A DNA stretch of 5,695 nt, from the NCBI GenBank assembly GCA_018608735.1, contig JABAYZ010000118.1, positions 1-5,695 on the forward strand. The letters are read 5' to 3'. The notes beneath the pieces are model-generated. The model was not told the origin of the DNA and did not search any database. It saw only the letters and a program-made list of their open reading frames with translations. Position numbers and translations under genes: made by a program. Numbering within the stretch: position 1 is the stretch's first letter; each line of letters opens with the position of its first letter. Below, piece by piece: positions 1-5,695 of the stretch. This stretch comes from Flavobacteriaceae bacterium (lineage in GTDB: Bacteria; Bacteroidota; Bacteroidia; Flavobacteriales; Flavobacteriaceae).

Positions 1-8
1 CCTCACAA

Positions 9-1508
9 ATGCATATTATCAGTTCCAAGCCATTAAGTTTATCGATCCTCAGAACTTTGGTGTTTGAAGACTTGGATATTATACTTTCAGATGAAGCCGT
101 TAAAAAAATTCATGAGTGTCGAAATTATTTAGATGAAAAAATTGCGTCAACTTCTGATCCAATTTATGGGATTAATACAGGGTTTGGAGCCTTACATGAT
201 GTGCGAATTCACTCTGAAAATCTCACTAAATTACAAGAAAATTTAGTACGTTCACACGCTTGTGGTACAGGAGACTTAGTGCCTAAACCCATCATAAAGC
301 TGATGCTTTTGTTAAAAATAAAGTCCTTGAGTTATGGACACAGTGGCATTCAGTTAGAAACCGTGAATCGTCTGGTTTCATTCTATAATAATGATATTTT
401 ACCCGTTATATATACCCAAGGATCGTTGGGTGCTTCAGGAGATCTTGCACCCTTAGCGCATTTGGCATTGCCGCTTATTGGAGAAGGTATGGTTTGGTAT
501 AAGGACGTTCAAACGCCTGCTTCTGATGTGTTAAATGCTTTTGGTTGGTCGCCCATAACACTTCAGTCCAAAGAAGGTTTGGCATTACTAAATGGTACGC
601 AATTTATGACCGCCTACGGCGTCTATTCGTTATTAAAGTCGTTCAAGTTATCCTATATGGCAGATCTTATTGGTGCCATGTCATTAGACGCTTACGATGG
701 TCGAATTGAACCATTTGATCCTCTGGTACATTTGGTGCGTCCCCATAATGGACAGATCAAAACTGCAGAACGTATTCGAAATTTTTTGGAAGCAAGCGAA
801 TTAATGAAGCAACCCAAAAAACACGTCCAGGACCCGTACTCATTTCGATGTATGCCACAAGTACACGGTGCCACAAAAGATACGCTGATGTTTGTGAAAA
901 ATACGTTTATTACCGAAATAAATGCAGTGACTGACAATCCAAACATATTTACAAAAGACGATAAAATTATTTCAGGTGGAAATTTTCATGGACAACCCTT
1001 AGCATTTGGATTTGATTTTTTAAAAATTGCCATGGCTGAATTGGGTAATATTTCAGAACGAAGAACTTACCAGTTGGTTTCTGGTTTGCGAGAATTGCCT
1101 TCTTTTTTGGTTGAAAAGTCAGGTTTAAATTCGGGGTTCATGATTCCACAATATACAGCGGCGAGTATTGTAAGTGCTAATAAGCAATTAGCGTCTCCTG
1201 CAAGTGTTGATTCAATTGTGTCTTCAAATGGTCAAGAAGATCATGTAAGTATGGGAGCCAATGCGGCTACTCAGGCCTATCAAATTTTAGAAAATGTAGA
1301 ACGAATTTTAGCGATTGAATTACTAAATGCTTCTCAGGCATTGTTTTTTAGAGATCAAAAAACTTCGCCATTTTTAACGGCTATTTTATCTAGTTTTAGA
1401 TCTCATGTTCCAAAATTAACACAAGATAGAATACTTCATATTGATATCGAAAATGCCATCAAGTTTATCCAAACACTTGAACTGGAAAATGATGTATTAT
1501 TTGATTAA
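9..1508 (+). CDS. hutH: Histidine ammonia-lyase (histidase), complete
   Basis: HutH deaminates L-histidine to trans-urocanate and ammonia, the first step of histidine degradation, as a cytoplasmic homotetramer. The 499 residues match the usual family length of about 500. The MIO electrophile forms from the triad A142-S143-G144 inside GSLGASGDLAPLAH, which fits the PAL/histidase signature. Other active-site residues known from Pseudomonas putida histidase are visible: Y53 (IYGINTGFG), S82-H83 (RSHACG), N195 (LLNGTQ), Y277 and R280 (VQDPYSFRC), F326 (GGNFHGQP) and E410 (NGQEDHVSMG). The E410 motif argues for histidase over the related tyrosine ammonia-lyases of flavobacterial flexirubin clusters, which carry Gln near this site. 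The ATG at 9 is chosen because it puts Y53, H83 and the MIO triad at the same numbers as in P. putida; only 8 bases precede it, so its RBS and promoter cannot be judged. It ends in TAA and runs into a shared terminator with convergent clpC, so no other hut gene follows it. Confidence 0.95.
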   Translation: MHIISSKPLSLSILRTLVFEDLDIILSDEAVKKIHECRNYLDEKIASTSDPIYGINTGFGALHDVRIHSENLTKLQENLVRSHACGTGDLVPKPIIKLMLLLKIKSLSYGHSGIQLETVNRLVSFYNNDILPVIYTQGSLGASGDLAPLAHLALPLIGEGMVWYKDVQTPASDVLNAFGWSPITLQSKEGLALLNGTQFMTAYGVYSLLKSFKLSYMADLIGAMSLDAYDGRIEPFDPLVHLVRPHNGQIKTAERIRNFLEASELMKQPKKHVQDPYSFRCMPQVHGATKDTLMFVKNTFITEINAVTDNPNIFTKDDKIISGGNFHGQPLAFGFDFLKIAMAELGNISERRTYQLVSGLRELPSFLVEKSGLNSGFMIPQYTAASIVSANKQLASPASVDSIVSSNGQEDHVSMGANAATQAYQILENVERILAIELLNASQALFFRDQKTSPFLTAILSSFRSHVPKLTQDRILHIDIENAIKFIQTLELENDVLFD

Positions 1509-1557
1509 AATCCTAAAAAAAAAAGCCTCAATATGTTGAGGCTTTTTTTTTAGGATT
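1509..1557. terminator. Bidirectional intrinsic terminator between convergent hutH and clpC
   Basis: The core stem is GCCTCAA (1525-1531) paired with TTGAGGC (1536-1542) around the loop TATG. Ten A (1515-1524) lie on the left and nine T (1543-1551) on the right, so each strand has a GC-containing hairpin followed by a T run. Outside these, AATCCT (1509-1514) pairs with AGGATT (1552-1557). The whole 49-bp stretch is therefore an inverted repeat with a single unpaired A. It begins right after the hutH TAA. On the minus strand it contains the clpC stop codon (1550-1552) and reaches into the last two clpC codons. It should end both transcripts and limit antisense read-through. Confidence 0.93.
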
Positions 1558-4099
1558 CTTTTGTCTCTTTAGGCGATGTTATTTTAATGTTTAATTTCGT
1601 ATCATCCTTCCCAATATCAAGATTGATGGTGTCTCCCTCGTGAGCATTAGATTGAATAATTTCTTCTGCGAGTGCATCTTCTACATATTTTTGAATGGCA
1701 CGTTTTAATGGCCGAGCTCCGTATTGCTTATCAAATCCTTTTTCTGCAATAAAACTTTTTGCTTTTTTGCTTATCTTTAAGGTGTATCCTAGCTCTGAAA
1801 TACGTTTCAACAGTTTTTCAAGTTCAATATCAATAATTTTATCAATATCTTCTTTTTCTAAGTTGTTAAACACTACGACGTCATCAATTCTATTCAAAAA
1901 TTCTGGTGCAAATGCTTTTTTAAGTGCATTTTCAATTACAGAACGTGCATTGGAGCTTTCTTGAGATTTTTGAGCAGAAGTTCCAAATCCAACCCCTGAA
2001 CCAAAATCTTTTAGTTTTCGAGCACCAATATTAGAAGTCATAATAATGATCGTGTTGCTAAAATCAATTTTTCGACCTAAACTATCCGTTAAAAATCCAT
2101 CATCAAGAACTTGAAGCAGCATGTTAAATACATCTGGATGTGCTTTTTCTATTTCATCCAAAAGCACTACAGCATATGGCTTACGTCGAATTTTTTCTGT
2201 GAGTTGTCCACCTTCTTCATAACCTACATAACCTGGAGGTGCTCCGACCAATCTTGAGATCGCAAATTTCTCCATGTATTCACTCATGTCAATTCGTACT
2301 AAAGCATCGTCACTATCAAATAATTCTCTGGCCAATACTTTTGCAAGCTGAGTTTTCCCAACTCCTGTTTGCCCCAAAAATATAAATGACCCAATGGGTT
2401 TATTCGGGTCTTTAAGTCCAGCACGATTCCTCTGAATGGCTTTTACAACCTTTGAAACGGCCTCATCTTGACCAATTACTTTTCCATTAATAAGTTCTGG
2501 AAGTTTTGATAATTTACTGCTTTCTTTTTGAGCAATACGGTTTACAGGAATACTAGTCATCATGGAAACGACTTCCGCTACATTTTCTTCGCTAACCATA
2601 ATTCGGTTTAACTTAGATTCTGTTTCCCATTTTTCTTGTGCTTCAGCTAGACTTTTTTCGATGCGTTTTTCGTCATCTCTAAGTTTTGCAGCCTCTTCAT
2701 ATTTTTGTTTTTTAACGACCGAGTTTTTTGTTTCTTTAACTTGTTCAAGTTGAGCTTCTAATTCCACAATTTGATCTGGAACATCAATATTTGTAATGTG
2801 AACTCTAGAGCCTGCTTCATCCAGTGCATCTATAGCTTTGTCAGGTAAAAACCGATCTGACATATAGCGATTGGTCAGTTTGACACAGGCTTCAATAGCA
2901 GCATCCGTATATTCTACATTATGATGATCTTCGTATTTGTTTTTAATGTTATTTAATATTTCAATCGTTTCACTAACGGATGTTGGTTCTATGATTACTT
3001 TTTGAAAACGACGTTCCAAAGCGCCATCTTTTTCAATATGTTGTCGGTACTCATCGAGTGTTGTTGCTCCTACACATTGTAGTTCGCCTCTGGCTAAAGC
3101 CGGTTTAAACATGTTGGAAGCATCCAAACTTCCTGTGGCACCACCAGCGCCTACAATGGTGTGGATTTCATCAATAAATAAAATAATATCATCATTTTTT
3201 TCCAACTCATTCATCACCGCTTTCATACGTTCTTCGAACTGTCCACGGTATTTCGTACCGGCTACAATGCTGGCCAAATCTAGAGTTACTACCCGTTTAT
3301 TGAATAATATTCGAGAGACTTTTCGTTTTATGATTCGAATGGCTAGGCCTTCTGCAATGGCCGATTTGCCCACTCCAGGTTCGCCAATAAGCAAAGGATT
3401 ATTTTTCTTACGACGACTTAAAATCTGAGACACACGCTGAATTTCTTTTTCACGTCCCACAACAGGATCAAGTTTTCCTTGTTCGGCCATGGCAGTTAGA
3501 TCTCTTCCAAAATTATCCAGCACAGGAGTCTTAGATTTTTTTGTTCCCTTTTGATTACCACCTTGACTAAAAGAGCTGTCTTTGTTGTCTTCTCTTGGTA
3601 TCTCTTCACTGGAGAAAGATTCTGCTTTTGGGCTGTCCGTGTATTCGTCGTCGTTTGTAATCATATATTTAAATTGTTCTTTGACACTTTCGTAATCTAC
3701 CTTTAGTTTATTTAGAAGCTTTGTTGTAGGATCGTTTTCATTTCTCAAAACACATAAAAGTAAATGTACTGTATTTATTGATTTACTTTGAAAGAGTTTG
3801 GCTTCCAAAAACGTCGTTTTTAAGGCCCGTTCAGCTTGTCGCGTTAAATGAAGATTCTTTTTATCATTAGAAGCAATCAAAATATTGGGATTAGACGGGC
3901 TCAGTATTTCTACTTTCCGACGCAAATGACTAAGATCAACATCCAAGGCATTCAAAATGTCGATAGCCTTACCATTACCGTCTCTCAAAAGTCCAAGCAT
4001 TAGGTGTTCTGTGCCAATAAAATCATGACCTAGACGTAATGCTTCTTCTTTACTGAAAGAAATAACGTCCTTTACTCTGGGGGAAAAATTATCATCCAT
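1550..4099 (-). CDS. clpC: ATP-dependent Clp protease ATP-binding subunit ClpC (Hsp100 AAA+ unfoldase), complete
   Basis: ClpC is a cytoplasmic hexameric unfoldase that threads substrates into the ClpP peptidase. Domains in order: a double Clp N-domain (residues about 3-145), an acidic, Ser/Lys-rich linker (about 149-191), AAA+ D1, a short coiled-coil M domain with a UVR-like segment (about 445-495, YEEAAKLRDDEKRIE at 467-481), AAA+ D2 and the D2 small domain. D1 shows Walker A GEPGVGKS (239-246), pore loop KYRG (283-286), Walker B ILFIDE (306-311) and arginine finger R363-R364. D2 shows Walker A GQTGVGKT (576-583), pore loop GYVGYEEGG (623-631), Walker B VVLLDE (644-649) and sensor-2 GARP (794-797). 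VGF at 703-705 matches the ClpP-docking loop. The short M domain and the VGF loop separate it from ClpB, and the double N-domain from ClpE. The 849 residues slightly exceed Bacillus ClpC (about 810), mainly in the linker. The ATG at 4097-4099 starts directly at the N-domain and has no Shine-Dalgarno. Oddities are V111 and Q577 (see findings). It is convergent with hutH and divergent from gyrA. Confidence 0.97.
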   Translation of the reverse strand: MDDNFSPRVKDVISFSKEEALRLGHDFIGTEHLMLGLLRDGNGKAIDILNALDVDLSHLRRKVEILSPSNPNILIASNDKKNLHLTRQAERALKTTFLEAKLFQSKSINTVHLLLCVLRNENDPTTKLLNKLKVDYESVKEQFKYMITNDDEYTDSPKAESFSSEEIPREDNKDSSFSQGGNQKGTKKSKTPVLDNFGRDLTAMAEQGKLDPVVGREKEIQRVSQILSRRKKNNPLLIGEPGVGKSAIAEGLAIRIIKRKVSRILFNKRVVTLDLASIVAGTKYRGQFEERMKAVMNELEKNDDIILFIDEIHTIVGAGGATGSLDASNMFKPALARGELQCVGATTLDEYRQHIEKDGALERRFQKVIIEPTSVSETIEILNNIKNKYEDHHNVEYTDAAIEACVKLTNRYMSDRFLPDKAIDALDEAGSRVHITNIDVPDQIVELEAQLEQVKETKNSVVKKQKYEEAAKLRDDEKRIEKSLAEAQEKWETESKLNRIMVSEENVAEVVSMMTSIPVNRIAQKESSKLSKLPELINGKVIGQDEAVSKVVKAIQRNRAGLKDPNKPIGSFIFLGQTGVGKTQLAKVLARELFDSDDALVRIDMSEYMEKFAISRLVGAPPGYVGYEEGGQLTEKIRRKPYAVVLLDEIEKAHPDVFNMLLQVLDDGFLTDSLGRKIDFSNTIIIMTSNIGARKLKDFGSGVGFGTSAQKSQESSNARSVIENALKKAFAPEFLNRIDDVVVFNNLEKEDIDKIIDIELEKLLKRISELGYTLKISKKAKSFIAEKGFDKQYGARPLKRAIQKYVEDALAEEIIQSNAHEGDTINLDIGKDDTKLNIKITSPKETKES

Positions 4100-4174
4100 A
4101 AATATTCTTTGGTTAAAATTACAAATTCAAGAGCATTAAATCAAAAACTATACCCTATTTATTTTTCGATTCTA

Positions 4175-4205
4175 CAAATGATAGTAAAAACAAATTAAAA
4201 TCAAA
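4175..4205 (-). promoter_or_regulatory. Weak candidate clpC promoter
   Basis: On the minus strand TTTG (4205-4202) is followed after 18 bases by TATCATTTG (4183-4175), which is the Bacteroidota -7 element with one extra base between TA and TTTG. Transcription would start near 4168, about 70 bases before the clpC ATG. No exact TAnnTTTG occurs on this strand of the intergenic region, so this is only the best of several imperfect matches. Confidence 0.22.
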
Positions 4206-4232
4206 ATTTTAACCCTTCTATTTATTAACCAT

Positions 4233-4261
4233 TTTGCCCCTTAAAATTGTTGATAAATTTG
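4233..4261 (+). promoter_or_regulatory. Candidate gyrA promoter, Bacteroidota type
   Basis: TTTG at 4233-4236 (-33 element) is followed after 17 bases by TAAATTTG at 4254-4261, an exact match to the Bacteroidota -7 consensus TAnnTTTG. The spacing lies within the range reported for Flavobacterium promoters (TTG-N17-23-TAnnTTTG), though shorter than the typical 19. Transcription would start near 4267, giving a 5' leader of roughly 80 bases before the gyrA ATG. The element match is direct observation; use in vivo is inferred. Confidence 0.5.
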
Positions 4262-4349
4262 ATTAAAAAAAGTCATTAAAATCCACTTCGTAGTAATTTG
4301 AAAAGTACTATATTAGCTAGGTTATTAAATAAACAAAATATAGTGTAGT

Positions 4350-5695
4350 ATGGCAGAAGGTGAAAAGTTAATTTCCATCAATATTGAAGATGAAATGAAG
4401 TCAGCTTACATCGATTATTCGATGTCAGTTATTGTATCTCGAGCACTTCCAGATGTTAGGGATGGTTTGAAACCTGTTCATCGCAGGGTATTATTCGGAA
4501 TGCATGAACTTGGTGTGAGGTCAAATACTGCACACAAAAAATCCGCAAGAATTGTTGGTGAAGTCTTAGGGAAGTATCACCCCCACGGAGATACCTCTGT
4601 CTATGATGCTATGGTGCGTATGGCTCAAGAATGGAGCTTGCGGTATATGTTGGTAGATGGCCAAGGGAATTTTGGTTCAATTGATGGTGATAGTCCTGCA
4701 GCAATGCGTTATACAGAAGCCAGAATGCGCAAAATATCGGAAGATATGTTGGCGGATATTGATAAGGAAACCGTAGATCACAAACTAAATTTTGATGATA
4801 CATTAAAAGAACCTACCGTACTTCCAACACGAATCCCCGGACTTTTGGTTAATGGTGCCTCAGGAATTGCCGTAGGTATGGCAACCAATATGCCACCACA
4901 CAACCTTTCGGAAGTTGTTGATGGAATTACAGCTTATATTGATAATAAAGATATTGAAATTGATGAATTAATAACTCACGTAAAAGCACCCGATTTTCCT
5001 ACAGGAGGAATTATATATGGGTATGACGGTGTAAGAGAAGCCTTTAAAACAGGTCGTGGCCGTGTCGTTATGCGTGGTAAAGCTATTATTGAAGAAGTTA
5101 ATGGACGTGAATGTATTATTGTAACCGAAATTCCATATCAAGTCAATAAGGCAGACATGATTAAGAAAACTGCGGATTTGGTTAACGATAAAAAAATGGA
5201 TGGAATTTCTACCATTCGTGATGAATCGGATAGAAACGGGATGCGAGTTGTTTATGTTCTAAAAAGAGATGCTATTCCTAATATTGTTTTAAATAAACTC
5301 TATAAGTATACTGCACTACAGTCTTCATTTAGTGTTAATAATATTGCCTTAGTAAATGGACGTCCAGAAATGTTGAATCTAAAAGATATGATTCATCATT
5401 TTGTAGAACATCGTCATGAAGTCGTTGTTCGTCGTACAACATACGAACTTAGAAAAGCTGAAGAACGTGCTCATATTTTAGAAGGATTGATTATTGCTTC
5501 TGATAATATTGACGAAGTAATTGCTATTATTAGAGGGTGTTCAAATGCTGATCAAGCCCGCGAAAAATTAATTGAACGTTTCAAACTTAGTGAGATTCAA
5601 TCCAAAGCGATTGTTGAGATGCGATTAAGACAATTAACAGGTTTAGAACAAGATAAATTACGTGGGCAGTATGACGAGATCAAAAAGACTATTAA
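4350..5695 (+). CDS. gyrA: DNA gyrase subunit A, N-terminal part (cut by the window edge)
   Basis: GyrA is the DNA-cleaving subunit of the A2B2 gyrase, which introduces negative supercoils using ATP hydrolysed by GyrB. The open frame begins MAEGEKLISI and runs 448 codons without a stop to the right edge, about half of a usual 840-870-residue GyrA. Family hallmarks in order: YSMSVIVSRALPDVRDGLKP (23-42), KKSARIVGEVLGKYHPHGD (63-81), the quinolone region T82-S83-V84-Y85-D86, GQGNFGSIDGD (104-114), and R120-Y121, where Y121 is the catalytic tyrosine that bonds to the DNA 5' end. The tower (GIAVGMATN, 172-180; EIPYQVNK, 260-267; RDESDRNGMR, 290-299) and the start of the coiled-coil gate (about 340-448) follow. 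The insertion that E. coli GyrA has before its EQQAQAILDLRL segment is absent here, as in Bacillus GyrA. The C-terminal pinwheel and GyrA box lie outside the window, so the GyrA rather than ParC call rests on the close N-terminal match. The ATG at 4350 is the natural family start, has no Shine-Dalgarno and is preceded by A/T-rich sequence. Confidence 0.96.
   Translation, partial: MAEGEKLISINIEDEMKSAYIDYSMSVIVSRALPDVRDGLKPVHRRVLFGMHELGVRSNTAHKKSARIVGEVLGKYHPHGDTSVYDAMVRMAQEWSLRYMLVDGQGNFGSIDGDSPAAMRYTEARMRKISEDMLADIDKETVDHKLNFDDTLKEPTVLPTRIPGLLVNGASGIAVGMATNMPPHNLSEVVDGITAYIDNKDIEIDELITHVKAPDFPTGGIIYGYDGVREAFKTGRGRVVMRGKAIIEEVNGRECIIVTEIPYQVNKADMIKKTADLVNDKKMDGISTIRDESDRNGMRVVYVLKRDAIPNIVLNKLYKYTALQSSFSVNNIALVNGRPEMLNLKDMIHHFVEHRHEVVVRRTTYELRKAEERAHILEGLIIASDNIDEVIAIIRGCSNADQAREKLIERFKLSEIQSKAIVEMRLRQLTGLEQDKLRGQYDEIKKTI

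Larger units (their letters stand above)
4100..4349. promoter_or_regulatory. Divergent clpC/gyrA intergenic region
   Basis: This 250-bp, strongly AT-rich stretch lies between the start codons of clpC (minus) and gyrA (plus) and must carry the promoter of each gene unless transcription enters from elsewhere. I see no ORF of interest, tRNA, riboswitch-like structure or strong hairpin. A weak all-A/T inverted repeat, TTAAAA (4195-4200) with TTTTAA (4207-4212), is expected by chance in such sequence. Neither gene has a Shine-Dalgarno purine run; the bases before both ATGs are A/T-rich, as is usual in Bacteroidota. No CIRCE (HrcA) or CtsR-type operator was recognised near clpC. Confidence 0.8.

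Noticed and set aside
692..946. 84-codon minus-strand open frame inside hutH
   Set aside because: It lies wholly antisense to conserved histidase sequence and its translation resembles no protein I know.
9..1508. Tyrosine ammonia-lyase of a flexirubin or aryl polyene cluster
   Set aside because: The NGQEDHVSMG and VQDPYSFRC motifs are histidase-type, and no pigment-cluster gene lies in the visible neighbourhood.
1695..1964. 89-codon plus-strand open frame inside clpC
   Set aside because: It is antisense to the conserved ClpC D2 C-terminal region, and its Ser/Phe-rich composition is typical of reverse-strand reading of Lys/Glu-rich coding sequence.
2562..2753. 63-codon plus-strand open frame inside clpC
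   Set aside because: It is antisense to the ClpC coiled-coil M domain; the Ser/Phe/Ala-rich product is the expected shadow of Glu/Lys codons.
3111..3428. 105-codon plus-strand open frame inside clpC
   Set aside because: It is antisense to the D1 Walker A and B region, where strong protein conservation explains the open frame; no domain is recognisable.
4131..4139. GAGCATTAA upstream of clpC as a possible CIRCE half-site
   Set aside because: It matches GAGTGCTAA only partly, and no TTAGCACTC partner lies at the required distance.
4294..4324. Second possible gyrA promoter: TTTG (4297-4300) with TAGGTTAT (4318-4325), or TAATTTG at 4294-4300 as a -7 element
   Set aside because: The first lacks the TG end of the -7 consensus, and the second has only one base between TA and TTTG and no placed -33 element. 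The 4233-4261 match is better.
4609..4803. 64-codon minus-strand open frame inside gyrA
   Set aside because: It is antisense to the conserved active-site region of GyrA and has no supporting signal.

Overview
This AT-rich window holds three housekeeping genes, and all three read like those of a Flavobacteriia (Bacteroidota) genome. The lineage call rests on three things: the flavobacterial look of the ClpC and GyrA proteins, start codons without a Shine-Dalgarno purine run, and a Bacteroidota-type promoter (TTG-N17-TAAATTTG) upstream of gyrA. The genus cannot be told from the sequence.

Layout. Positions 9-1508 (+) encode a full-length histidine ammonia-lyase (HutH), the first enzyme of histidine degradation, with all the recognisable active-site residues. 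Positions 1550-4099 (-) encode an 849-residue ClpC, the Hsp100 AAA+ unfoldase that feeds the ClpP protease. hutH and clpC converge, and the 41-bp gap between their stop codons is almost entirely one long inverted repeat (1509-1557) that reads as a terminator in both directions and overlaps the clpC stop codon. A 250-bp AT-rich intergenic region (4100-4349) then separates clpC from the divergently transcribed gyrA. gyrA starts at 4350 (+) and is cut by the right edge after 448 codons.

The genes do not form one pathway. HutH is catabolic, ClpC handles protein quality control, and GyrA is half of the topoisomerase that supercoils DNA. The only physical links are the shared hutH/clpC terminator and the shared clpC/gyrA promoter region.

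I found no RNA gene, mobile element, CRISPR array, frameshift or pseudogene, and nothing that looks like an undescribed system. The points worth a second look are small: the compact bidirectional terminator, a missing phosphoarginine-pocket glutamate in the ClpC N-domain, a Gln in the ClpC D2 Walker A motif, a natural Thr at the main quinolone position of GyrA, and the promoter layout between clpC and gyrA.
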